From positions 1 through 40,320 of the IMG/VR virus record IMGVR_UViG_3300042355_001140: DNA of 40,320 nt; one strand, 5' to 3'. Positions 23,487 through 29,774 of the stretch are shown piece by piece; the stretch's first letter is position 1, and the number at the start of each line of letters is the position of its first letter. This stretch comes from a virus. The notes beneath the pieces are model-generated. The model ran no database searches, was not told where the DNA came from, and saw only the letters and a program-made list of their open reading frames with translations. A program made the position numbers and the translations under genes.

Positions 23487-25960
23487 GCTACGATTCACAG
23501 ACCAGCACGATCCTGATCAACAAGCTGCGCAAGGACGTCGACTCGTTGACGCTCAAGATCGCGGTGCTGCAGGACGTAAAGGATAACAACGTCGCAGGCG
23601 GCACCGCGGTGACCGCTGTGTGGACTGCCCGGACGCTGAACACCATCAGCAGCGACCCGAATGGCCTGATCATCAACCTTGCGTCCAACGAGTGGAAGGT
23701 GGCCGCCGGCGATTACCAGGTGAAGGTGCTGGCCCCGTTCCACCACACCCGCGGCACCCGGCTGCGGATCTACGACGTGACCAACTCGGTGGTCATCGGG
23801 TACGGCCCCTCGCTCTACATCAACAACAATGTGGACATGGAAGTGTCCCTGAACCTGCGCATCACGCCGCACAAGGACAACGTCTACCGGCTGGAGTACT
23901 ACTGCGAGCGCGGCGGCCATGCTGACGGCTTGGGTCTGGCTGCCAACGTAGGACAGCCCGAGATCTACACCACGCTCGAGATCACCCGGCTCGACACCGG
24001 AGCCACCAAGCCCCTCGGTGCCGGCGGTCTGCAGGGTCCGCAAGGGCCTGCTGGCCCCACTGGCCCTGCCGGACCTGCTGGCCCCACCGGCGGCGGTGTG
24101 ACCAGTGTCAACGTCTCCGGCGGCCTCACCGGCCTTACGACCTCGGGCGGCCCGATCACCAGCAGCGGCACAATCACGCTGGGAGGGGTTGTAGCCGTGT
24201 CGGCAGGCGGAACTGGTGCAACCACCGAGGCGGCTGCCTTGACGAGCCTGGGGGCCTACCCTGCGTCGAATCCTAGCGGCTACACATCCAACGTGGGGAC
24301 GGTGACCAGCACCTCGGTCACCACGGCTGCTGGAGTTAGCGGCACCGTAGCCAACCCGACCACCACCCCGGCCATCACAATTGTCCTGGGCGCAATCACG
24401 CCCACCTCGGTGGCCTCTACAGGCACGGTGACCGGGACCAACATCTCCGGGACCACCTCGGGAACGAACACTGGCGACCAGGCCATTGTCCTGAGCGGTG
24501 ACGTGAGCGGCAGTGGATCAACAGGCATAACCACGACCATCGGTGCGAACGCGGTCACCTACGCCAAGATGCAGGCTATCAGTGCATCATCGAAGCTGTT
24601 GGGTAGCAGTGCATCCGGTACAGCAGTCCAAGAGATTACCCTGGGCAGCAACCTCTCAATGGCCGGCTCTACGCTAAATGCCGCGGTGGCCTCGGGCAGT
24701 GTCACCAGCGTCAACGCCGACGGCGGCACCACTGGCTTTAGTTTCACCGGCGGCCCAATCACGTCCTCGGGCACGCTGTCCATGACAGGCACGCTGGCAG
24801 TGGCCTCCGGGGGCACTGGGGCTGCTACAGCGCCAAACGCCCGGACCAACCTCGGGCTGGACATAGGCACCGACATCCCTTCGCCCACAGGCACCGGTGC
24901 GACAGGTACTTGGAACATCGACGTGCTAGGCTCGGCAGGCACGATCACCAGCACGCTACCAATCGCCAACGGTGGCACCGGAGCGACCACGGCTGCCGGA
25001 GCCCTGACCAGCCTTGGGGCCTACCCCAACAGCAACCCGGCCGGGTACACCGCCAATGCCGGCACCGTGACCAACGTGTCGGCTTCGGGCGGTGCCAATA
25101 TCTCGGTGGCTACCGGCAGCACCACCCCGGTGATCAGCCAGGTGGCGGCTACGACCACGCAGAACGGCTACATGACCTCGGCACAGGCCACCAAGCTCGA
25201 CGGCATTGCCGCGGGGGCTTCGGTGACGTCTGTGAGTGTGTCCGGTGGTACGACAGGCCTGACCACTAGCGGCGGCCCGATCACGTCGTCGGGTACGATT
25301 ACGCTGGCTGGTACGCTCTCGGTTGCCAATGGCGGAACCAGCAGCACCTCGGCGCAGTCGGCAATCAACTTCCTTGCAGGCGCAACGACCAACGGCACAT
25401 ATCTCCGCGGCAACGGCACGAACAACGTCATGTCGGCCATTCAGGCCGTTGACCTGCCTCTGATTGCCTTGAGCTCGATGGTCTCAGGTACGCTGGCCGT
25501 GACCAACGGCGGCACAGGCCAGTCCAACGTCTACAGCGACGGCGACCTGCTCATCGGAAAGAGCATCGGGAGCACGCTTGCCCGGGCAAAGCTCACCGCG
25601 GGAGCAAACATCACCATCACCAACGGCTCCGGCACGATCACCATCGCAGCCACAGGCACTGGCACCGGCGACGTGGTGGGGCCCGGCAGTGCGACGGATG
25701 GCGACTTCGTTCTGTTCGATGGTGCCACCGGCAAGTTGATCAAAGGGGCGAGCTACCGCCAGTCGGGCGGCGACTTCATTGGGCCGATTGGCGGCAGCTC
25801 GATGACCGACGGGTTTGTCTACATCCCGGCAGCATCCAGCAATCCATCGGGCACGCCGACCAACGTGAGTGGGACCAATGTGCCTATGTTCTTCAACACC
25901 AACAGCAACACCCTGCACATTCACAACGGAACAACTTGGAAATCTGTCACGTTGACATAG
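23483..25960 (+). CDS. Collagen-like/repeat tail fibre protein, 825 aa
   Basis: The N-terminal about 175 residues form a compact beta domain with a short coiled coil at the start (residues 8-30), and probably act as the virion-attachment or C1q-like head. A Gly-x-y collagen-like stretch follows (about 180-205), then a long shaft of Gly/Thr/Ser repeats to about residue 700, and a C-terminal domain of about 90 residues with SGTNVPMFFNTNS-type sequence, likely the tip. The start overlaps the giant protein stop by ATGA. Phage collagen-like segments trimerise the shaft. Repeats of this type expand and contract by recombination and are associated with host-range change. Confidence 0.8.
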   Translation: MSYDSQTSTILINKLRKDVDSLTLKIAVLQDVKDNNVAGGTAVTAVWTARTLNTISSDPNGLIINLASNEWKVAAGDYQVKVLAPFHHTRGTRLRIYDVTNSVVIGYGPSLYINNNVDMEVSLNLRITPHKDNVYRLEYYCERGGHADGLGLAANVGQPEIYTTLEITRLDTGATKPLGAGGLQGPQGPAGPTGPAGPAGPTGGGVTSVNVSGGLTGLTTSGGPITSSGTITLGGVVAVSAGGTGATTEAAALTSLGAYPASNPSGYTSNVGTVTSTSVTTAAGVSGTVANPTTTPAITIVLGAITPTSVASTGTVTGTNISGTTSGTNTGDQAIVLSGDVSGSGSTGITTTIGANAVTYAKMQAISASSKLLGSSASGTAVQEITLGSNLSMAGSTLNAAVASGSVTSVNADGGTTGFSFTGGPITSSGTLSMTGTLAVASGGTGAATAPNARTNLGLDIGTDIPSPTGTGATGTWNIDVLGSAGTITSTLPIANGGTGATTAAGALTSLGAYPNSNPAGYTANAGTVTNVSASGGANISVATGSTTPVISQVAATTTQNGYMTSAQATKLDGIAAGASVTSVSVSGGTTGLTTSGGPITSSGTITLAGTLSVANGGTSSTSAQSAINFLAGATTNGTYLRGNGTNNVMSAIQAVDLPLIALSSMVSGTLAVTNGGTGQSNVYSDGDLLIGKSIGSTLARAKLTAGANITITNGSGTITIAATGTGTGDVVGPGSATDGDFVLFDGATGKLIKGASYRQSGGDFIGPIGGSSMTDGFVYIPAASSNPSGTPTNVSGTNVPMFFNTNSNTLHIHNGTTWKSVTLT
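24100..25345 (+). repeat. Internal repeats in the fibre shaft
   Basis: Three copies of a unit reading (V/A)SGG-(L/T)TG..(S/T)GGPITSSGT(I/L), followed by (L/M)xGxxAV/SV(S/A)xGGT, start near 24115, 24720 and 25240. A second unit reading ALTSLGAYPxSNPxGYTxNxGTVT occurs near 24236 and 25002. The copies match strongly at DNA level over the GGCGGCCC-ATCAC core, so they are likely sites of recombination or copy-number change. Confidence 0.8.
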
Positions 25961-25972
25961 TCTGAAGGCCCC

Positions 25973-26233
25973 ATGAAACACACCTTCCCCTGCGTCGAAT
26001 CAATGCGGCGCGTGAACCTCTCCAACGGTCGAGTGGTGCGCGTCTGGCGCGACCGTACCAAGGAGAACCTGTCGGCCTCCTACGACGACGCGGACATCGT
26101 GTCGACCTGCATCGCCAATGCCACCAACGACACGCAGCTCCTGGCCGCACTGGCCAAGCTGAAAGGCGTGAACGCTGTCGAGCTGGTCGACGCCAATGGC
26201 CAGGGCACCGTAGTCTACACCGCCTGGCCATGA
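25973..26233 (+). CDS. Hypothetical small protein, 86 aa
   Basis: Unrecognised. A basic N-terminal part (residues 10-35, with Arg-Val-Trp-Arg-Asp-Arg) leads into an acidic/Ala-rich helical segment and ends with a Val/Asp/Gly beta-like tail. It starts 12 bases after the fibre stop and overlaps the next gene by 4 bases. It could be a small fibre-assembly factor by position, or the last gene of the late operon, since a regulatory-looking gap begins 180 bases after its end. No motif decides between these. Confidence 0.6.
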   Translation: MKHTFPCVESMRRVNLSNGRVVRVWRDRTKENLSASYDDADIVSTCIANATNDTQLLAALAKLKGVNAVELVDANGQGTVVYTAWP

Positions 26234-26412
26234 CCTACCGCAACCGCTCCAACCCGGCCATTGAGGTCGAGGTGCTGCATCACGAGGCCGAGCTCAGGTT
26301 GGCCGAGACCAAACGCCAGGCAATCGTCTATCGGCGCCTGTCGACAGGCACGATTCACATCAGACCGAAGGCCGAGTTCTTCCTGAAGTTCGCTGCGCTC
26401 GCAGAAAAGTGA
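26230..26412 (+). CDS. Hypothetical small basic protein, 60 aa
   Basis: Unrecognised. The ATG overlaps the upstream stop (ATGA). It is rich in Arg, Glu, Ala and Leu and predicted to be helical in residues about 12-32, with a beta-like GTIHIRPK segment and a final Leu/Phe/Ala helix. It is the last gene before the AT-richer intergenic region at 26413, so it probably ends the structural transcription unit. Short length keeps confidence modest. Confidence 0.55.
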   Translation: MTYRNRSNPAIEVEVLHHEAELRLAETKRQAIVYRRLSTGTIHIRPKAEFFLKFAALAEK

Positions 26413-26543
26413 CCACTGTTTGACCCGCGTAAACATTGGGTTTTCTTTGAAATCTACAGAAAAAGCTAAAAGTCTGTAGACAGTGAATGAGGCTCATGGC
26501 AACTTGACGGCCGTCGGTCCAATCAAGTCGAAAGCAAAACACC
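26413..26543 (+). promoter_or_regulatory. Regulatory gap opening the second transcription block
   Basis: This 131-base gap is AT-richer than the flanks. It contains a perfect 8-base inverted repeat, TCTACAGA (26453-26460) and TCTGTAGA (26473-26480), around a 12-base A-rich centre, which may be an operator or RNA hairpin. A 10-base palindrome, GACGGCCGTC, lies at 26506-26515. TTTGAC (26419-26424) followed about 19 bases later by TTTCTTTG resembles loosely the TTTG/TAnnTTTG promoter layout of Bacteroidota, with one mismatch; no good sigma70 -10 box is present. The change from structural to non-structural genes here supports a promoter, but its exact site is uncertain. Confidence 0.5.
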
Positions 26544-26876
26544 ATGAGCAACGCAATACTTCAGGAACAAGAGCACTACGAACACGAGGCCGGTGCCTGC
26601 AGCGAACTGCAGAACTGCCTGTTTGAAGCTCGGTTGTCGGTCGCTGACAAGGCAGCCCCTGATCGTGCCAACATCAACCGCGCATTGGCCCTTGGGCTGT
26701 TCGTTGTGGTTAAGGAATTCCCGCAGTACTGCAAGGCAACTGATGCTTTCGCTGGTACTTTTACCGCTTTCGTTTGCGCTTATCCGAGCCGTGAGGCTGC
26801 TCAGGAAAAGGTCGCCAAGCTGTGCGGGCCTTACGATGCCGATTACGACGTCTCTTTTGGAATCATCGCACCATAA
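26544..26876 (+). CDS. Hypothetical protein, first gene of the second block, 110 aa
   Basis: Unrecognised. The N-terminus is acidic and helical with an early EHYEHEAG stretch, the centre is Ala/Leu/Val-rich (residues about 45-60), and Cys residues occur at about 19, 25, 62, 77 and 92, more than in neighbours. It is not a clear membrane protein. The ATG follows the operator-like gap with a CAAAACACC leader and no Shine-Dalgarno. A leading gene in such a block is often an early host-takeover protein, but this is inference. It is followed by about 100 bases with stem-loops. Confidence 0.6.
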   Translation: MSNAILQEQEHYEHEAGACSELQNCLFEARLSVADKAAPDRANINRALALGLFVVVKEFPQYCKATDAFAGTFTAFVCAYPSREAAQEKVAKLCGPYDADYDVSFGIIAP

Positions 26877-26885
26877 CTGTTTATA

Positions 26886-26912
26886 GGGCTGGGTGAGCCC
26901 TCAATCACCCCA
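26886..26912 (+). promoter_or_regulatory. Alternative stem-loops between two genes
   Basis: The 100-base gap 26877-26976 holds AGGGCT/AGCCCT (26886-26891 with 26897-26902) and, overlapping it, GGGTGA/TCACCC (26892-26897 with 26906-26911). They cannot both form in full, which gives an attenuator-like pair of alternative hairpins. No T run follows, so a simple terminator is unlikely. It may protect or separate the transcript upstream of the transglycosylase gene. Weak evidence. Confidence 0.35.
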
Positions 26913-26976
26913 TCCGGCTCGTGAGGAATACGGAGCACAGGGGCGCGACTGGACAACGCGCACAACTCTCCAAACC

Positions 26977-27312
26977 ATGACCACCATCTCCAATCTCATC
27001 AGTGCTCTGATCATCGTCGAGTCCTCGGGCAACGATCTTGCCATCGGCGACAACGGACGCGCCATTGGCCCCCTGCAGATCCACCGCGGCGTGGTGCAGG
27101 ATGTGAACCGGATCACCGGGAGCAACTACCGACACCAGGACATGACCAACAGGGTGGCGGCCCGGGCTGTGTGCGAGGCTTACTTGAAGCACTACGGCAA
27201 GGGCTGCACGACTGAACAGCTCGCCCGCAAGTGGAACGGTGGCGGTCCTGCAGGCGACCGCAAATCTGCCACAGAGGCCTACTGGAACAAAGTCCGCAAG
27301 CATCTCAAATGA
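26977..27312 (+). CDS. Lytic transglycosylase-type endolysin, 111 aa
   Basis: Small lysozyme-like domain. The motif ALIIVESSGND has its Glu (residue 15) in the place of the catalytic Glu of SLT-type transglycosylases, and AIGPLQIHRGV follows as the usual G-PLQI motif. Cys and Trp near the end (residues about 84-95, ARKWNGGG) complete a minimal fold. It cleaves peptidoglycan glycan strands, either as the endolysin or as an early lysis factor. I chose the ATG at 26977; an earlier in-frame start at 26893 gives an unlikely 28-residue extension. No signal peptide, so release would need the holin-type proteins near 7110-7477, far away on the map. The stop overlaps the next start. Confidence 0.75.
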   Translation: MTTISNLISALIIVESSGNDLAIGDNGRAIGPLQIHRGVVQDVNRITGSNYRHQDMTNRVAARAVCEAYLKHYGKGCTTEQLARKWNGGGPAGDRKSATEAYWNKVRKHLK

Positions 27313-27446
27313 CCAAACCAAAAACCATCAACGTGACACCTACCACACACAAGGCCCTTCGAGAATACTGCCTCGCCGCCGGCCTTAAACTGCAGGCCGT
27401 GGCCGACAAGGCCATCGCTGCCTGGCTAAAGAAGGCCGCCCGATGA
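27309..27446 (+). CDS. Small ribbon-helix-helix-like protein, 45 aa
   Basis: The ATG overlaps the previous stop. The sequence runs from a basic, Thr-rich beta-like start (MTKPKTINVTPTTHK) to two helices (ALREYCLAAGLKLQAVADKAI and AAWLKKA), matching the layout of ribbon-helix-helix DNA-binding proteins, which are of this size and dimerise. A regulatory role in the early block would fit. The call is by pattern only. It overlaps the RuvC-like gene by 4 bases. Confidence 0.5.
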   Translation: MTKPKTINVTPTTHKALREYCLAAGLKLQAVADKAIAAWLKKAAR

Positions 27447-27898
27447 AACGCATCCTAGCCATCGACCCCGGCCTGTCCGGCGGCCTGGCCTACCTAGGGG
27501 CGTCAGGCGTCATCCTGGACAGCATGCCGGCCACCGACCAAGACGTCTGCATCCTGGTCACAGATAGGCTGGCGATCTCGGATGTCTGCTATATCGAGAA
27601 GGTCGGTGGATATGTGGGCGGAAAGGGCGCCCCAGGCAGCTCAATGTTCCAATTCGGCCGCAACGTCGGCTTCCTGCACGGCCTGATCGCAGCCAGTCGG
27701 ACTCGGGTGATCGAGGTGCCGCCTCAAACATGGCAGAAGACGATCCAGGCAGGCGCCAAGGCAACCCATGGAACACGCTGGAAGGCTCATCTTAAAGGCA
27801 TAGCGCAACAGAGGCAGCCCAGGCTGACGATCACACTGAAGACCGCGGACGCTGTGCTAATCCTTGAGCACGCCATGATTGCGGAGGGACTCAAATGA
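27443..27898 (+). CDS. RuvC-like Holliday junction resolvase, 151 aa
   Basis: RNase H-fold nuclease that resolves four-way DNA junctions during recombination, replication or packaging. The first strand reads ILAIDPGLSGG with catalytic Asp8. CYIEKVGG gives Glu52, and TADAVLIL near the end gives Asp136, so the usual acidic set is present. Residues 60-80 (Gly/Lys/Ser/Met-rich, followed by a Phe-Gly-Arg-Asn-Val-Gly helix) match the RuvC middle, as does the Pro-Pro-Gln-Thr-Trp-Gln segment. Length is a little under the cellular enzyme. ATGA overlaps link it to both neighbours. Phages commonly use this enzyme to remove branches before packaging. Confidence 0.85.
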   Translation: MKRILAIDPGLSGGLAYLGASGVILDSMPATDQDVCILVTDRLAISDVCYIEKVGGYVGGKGAPGSSMFQFGRNVGFLHGLIAASRTRVIEVPPQTWQKTIQAGAKATHGTRWKAHLKGIAQQRQPRLTITLKTADAVLILEHAMIAEGLK

Positions 27899-28098
27899 GC
27901 AAAAAACAAACTAAAGCCGAAGAGCAATATCGAATCACACTAAGGGGGATTCTTTACCTCTATCTTCCAAAAGAGAAGGCCAATGAAGTGTACAACGCCA
28001 TCGAGCTGTCCTGCCGTCGCAATGGCTGGGGAATCGCAATCGACGAGAGCAACAGTCTGGATTTTGTTCCGATGGTGAAAGTGGAGGAATCGAAATGA
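27895..28098 (+). CDS. Hypothetical small protein, 67 aa
   Basis: Unrecognised. The N-terminus is charged (KKQTKAEEQ), the middle has a helix with Tyr, Leu and Lys, a single Cys and a Trp, and the end has Asp/Ser and Val/Glu. GC is lower than in the resolvase gene just upstream, including A-ending codons, suggesting later acquisition. It overlaps both neighbours by ATGA. No motif. Confidence 0.6.
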   Translation: MSKKQTKAEEQYRITLRGILYLYLPKEKANEVYNAIELSCRRNGWGIAIDESNSLDFVPMVKVEESK

Positions 28099-28328
28099 GT
28101 AACCAACCAATCAACGACGGAGGACCGGCGTTTCCACATACAACGCAATGGGACGGAATTACTCCAGCAATCAATTACCATGGTATTTCAATGCGCGACT
28201 ACTTCGCTGCTGCGGCGTTGCAGGGGAACATAGCTCACACTAAAATAACTGGAACTCGTAATGATATCGCAATGGATGCGTACAAGTACGCCGACGCAAT
28301 GCTCAAAGCGAGAGAGGGCGTCAAGTGA
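28095..28328 (+). CDS. Conserved small phage protein of the GGPAFP/MRDYFAA type, 77 aa
   Basis: The motifs NDGGPAFP near the start, GISMRDYFAAAALQGN in the middle and KYADAMLKAR at the end follow a pattern I know from many small proteins in tailed phages, always of unknown function. The compact size and conserved Asp, Tyr and Ala suggest a helical protein that may bind a host or replication factor, but there is no evidence for a specific role. It overlaps both neighbours by ATGA. Codons are relatively A/T-ending for this genome. Confidence 0.7.
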   Translation: MSNQPINDGGPAFPHTTQWDGITPAINYHGISMRDYFAAAALQGNIAHTKITGTRNDIAMDAYKYADAMLKAREGVK

Positions 28329-28537
28329 ACGATCATATTCCTGACCTCACGAAAATGATCAGCGACACCCCAATATCAGACTCGACTCCTCACAACGTAG
28401 CCGATCTTGGTATGCTGTGCAGGAGGCTGGAGCGACTCGCAGCGGTGCGATTGGATTACATCACTCAACTTGAAGCCGAGAACGACGCTCTCCGTGCCGA
28501 CTTGTTGCCGTGGGACGAGAAGGAGGTGAAGCCGTGA
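28325..28537 (+). CDS. Small coiled-coil protein with TPxSD motif, 70 aa
   Basis: The N-terminal stretch KMISDTPISDS resembles the TPRTD signature of a loose class of small phage proteins, followed by a Leu/Arg/Glu-rich coiled coil (residues about 25-62). The next gene has a closely similar 5' end at both DNA and protein level, so the two are probably a duplicated pair. The start overlaps the previous stop by ATGA; Met11, inside the repeated segment, is a possible alternative start. Function unknown. Confidence 0.6.
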   Translation: MNDHIPDLTKMISDTPISDSTPHNVADLGMLCRRLERLAAVRLDYITQLEAENDALRADLLPWDEKEVKP

Positions 28538-28572
28538 GCCATCATCTTCGTGACGCCACGAAAATGATCAGC
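28332..28572 (+). repeat. Direct repeat at the 5' ends of two adjacent genes
   Basis: Bases 28332-28363 and 28541-28572 match over 32 bases with four or so mismatches; the last 15 (ACGAAAATGATCAGC) are identical. Each copy lies in the same position relative to its gene start and in the same frame. This indicates a local duplication of a gene beginning, or a shared regulatory or recombination site. Confidence 0.8.
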
Positions 28573-28749
28573 AAAACACCGCGCACAGACCGACAGCCGG
28601 TTGTCACCGTGGCGTTCCAGCAGTTCGTGAAGGCTGGCTTCGCCCGTCAGCTAGAGAGGCAACTGGTTGGTGCGAACAGTCGGATCAAGGAACTGGAACT
28701 CAAAGAGGACGAACTGAACGACCTCAAGAAATGGTTGGAGGGACGATGA
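28534..28749 (+). CDS. Small coiled-coil protein, paralogue of upstream gene, 71 aa
   Basis: The GTG at 28534 overlaps the previous stop (GTGA), preferred over a start at 28510 inside that gene. It carries KMISKTPRTDR, then a Phe/Ala/Arg segment (FARQLERQL) and a Glu/Leu/Lys coiled coil (residues about 45-70). The N-terminal 20 residues are clearly similar to those of the upstream protein, as are the underlying bases. Such TPRTD-type proteins with FARQLER helices are widespread small phage ORFans. Function unknown. Confidence 0.6.
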   Translation: MSHHLRDATKMISKTPRTDRQPVVTVAFQQFVKAGFARQLERQLVGANSRIKELELKEDELNDLKKWLEGR

Positions 28750-28970
28750 AGCTGCGACCGATCAAATGGGTGCTGTCACCTACCGACGACCACATGCTGT
28801 CGATGGAATGCACCGACATCGAAATCGTCGATGAAGGTGGCGGCGAATACGTCGAGGTAAGCCAATCCGCTGATGGTCATGGCAAGATCAGCATCAACCC
28901 CGAGGAGTGGACCGTGCTGCGTAAAGCAATCGACGACGCGATCAAGCAATGCAGGGATTTGAAGCCGTAA
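28746..28970 (+). CDS. Hypothetical acidic small protein, 74 aa
   Basis: Unrecognised. The ATG overlaps the upstream stop (ATGA); an in-frame start 15 bases earlier is less likely. The protein is acidic with a beta-type first half (WVLSPTDDH, then a Cys, then EIVDEGGG) and a C-terminal helix containing EWTVLRKAIDDAI, a layout similar to small proteins that bind nucleic acid-processing enzymes. A 4-base gap separates it from the next gene. Confidence 0.6.
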   Translation: MKLRPIKWVLSPTDDHMLSMECTDIEIVDEGGGEYVEVSQSADGHGKISINPEEWTVLRKAIDDAIKQCRDLKP

Positions 28971-28974
28971 AACT

Positions 28975-29220
28975 ATGAAACCACCTACACCGATGGTCGA
29001 CGCCGTCGCATTCACTATCAACCGGGACGAGGTTGTGCACACCTTTCCGGCGAACGAAGTCTGCCCCGCTCAGTTCGCCCGCGGACTTGAGGCCGGCCTA
29101 GCCGAGGCACTGCGGCAGATTGAGGAGCTCCGAGCGCAGAAACTCGAAGCACTGCAGCACCAGCGCGAAATCTTAGACACCTGCATCAGCTTGGTCGAGG
29201 GCCTGAAATTCCGAGCATGA
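28975..29220 (+). CDS. Hypothetical small coiled-coil protein, 81 aa
   Basis: Unrecognised. The first about 35 residues include a beta-like AVAFTINRDEVVHTF segment and Pro/Cys turns; the rest is an amphipathic helix rich in Glu, Ala, Leu and Gln (residues about 40-70), likely a coiled coil. The leader GTAAAACT has no Shine-Dalgarno. It overlaps the next gene by ATGA. It belongs to the run of small genes 27895-29742 between the resolvase and the ssDNA-binding-like gene. Confidence 0.6.
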   Translation: MKPPTPMVDAVAFTINRDEVVHTFPANEVCPAQFARGLEAGLAEALRQIEELRAQKLEALQHQREILDTCISLVEGLKFRA

Positions 29221-29408
29221 GCACCAGACTTCACGAGCTGCCGCCTGATCACCGTCTCAGGAATATCGCTATCAAGGATTTGGATGTGCGCATCAAGTGC
29301 CGGCACAGCGGGACCACCCGAGACCCGCGCACCTGGCGCATCAAGAACGACACATACAACCGGCTGAACGACACCTGGCAGAACAACTTCGACTTCATCA
29401 TGCAATGA
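29217..29408 (+). CDS. Hypothetical small basic protein, 63 aa
   Basis: Unrecognised. Very polar, with Arg, His, Asp, Asn and Thr. It contains RIKCRHSGTTRDPRTWRIKND, in which Cys, His, Arg and Trp could support a nucleic-acid contact, although a single Cys-His pair is not a zinc finger. The start overlaps the upstream stop and the end overlaps the next start (ATGA). No further evidence. Confidence 0.55.
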   Translation: MSTRLHELPPDHRLRNIAIKDLDVRIKCRHSGTTRDPRTWRIKNDTYNRLNDTWQNNFDFIMQ

Positions 29409-29554
29409 AATCAGCCAAGGAAATACAGCGCGAGGGGGATGGATTGCGGGTGCTGGCCCGCGGAGAGGTCGGTGCTGCCTTCAGGGCGGCACGGGCTAAG
29501 AGGATGGAGTTCACCAGCTTCTGGACACGCAAACGCGGAAAGGCAACCAAGTGA
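29405..29554 (+). CDS. Hypothetical small basic protein, 49 aa
   Basis: Unrecognised. It is highly charged and Arg/Lys/Ala-rich with a helical middle (GEVGAAFRAARAKRMEF) and a basic end. I chose the ATG at 29405, which overlaps the previous stop, over an in-frame start at 29297 that would overlap the upstream gene by over 100 bases. The stop overlaps the next GTG. Short length limits confidence, but overlaps on both sides fit the operon style. Confidence 0.5.
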   Translation: MKSAKEIQREGDGLRVLARGEVGAAFRAARAKRMEFTSFWTRKRGKATK

Positions 29555-29742
29555 CCGACAAGAAAACGATTGAGACGATGATGGAATACGGTGGCAGCTT
29601 CGTTCGCAAACTAGGCGCCGCGGCACTGGTGGCCGACCAGCAGAACCTAAACCGCATCAAGGCCACCTGGCCCGAGTACTGGGAACAATACACCAGGATG
29701 GCAAAGCAACTTTCCGAGGTCGAAAAGCAGGCCTCGAAATAA
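29551..29742 (+). CDS. Small conserved phage protein (GGSFVRKL type), 63 aa
   Basis: The GTG at 29551 overlaps the previous stop; a downstream ATG within the frame is also possible. The YGGSFVRKLGAAALVADQQN stretch followed by IKATWPEYWEQY is a pattern I know from many short phage proteins that lie next to ssDNA-binding or recombination genes. All-helical, no catalytic residues. Function unknown; a replication-accessory role is suggested by the neighbouring gene only. Confidence 0.65.
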   Translation: MTDKKTIETMMEYGGSFVRKLGAAALVADQQNLNRIKATWPEYWEQYTRMAKQLSEVEKQASK

Positions 29743-29774
29743 CACAACAACAACAACAACACAAAGTAAGACGT
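29743..29774 (+). promoter_or_regulatory. CAA-repeat leader before the ssDNA-binding-like gene
   Basis: Directly after the previous stop comes a run of ACAACAACAACAACA-type repeats (29744-29763) and then AAAGTAAGACGT before the ATG. CAA repeats cannot pair with themselves, so the leader should be unstructured, which favours translation without a strong Shine-Dalgarno. It may be a simple-sequence tract of variable length. Confidence 0.5.

Noticed and set aside
26360-26551. - strand 63-codon frame across the regulatory gap at 26413
   Set aside because: It covers both the operator-like repeats and the start of the next gene, with a Phe/Arg/Thr-rich product and no motif.
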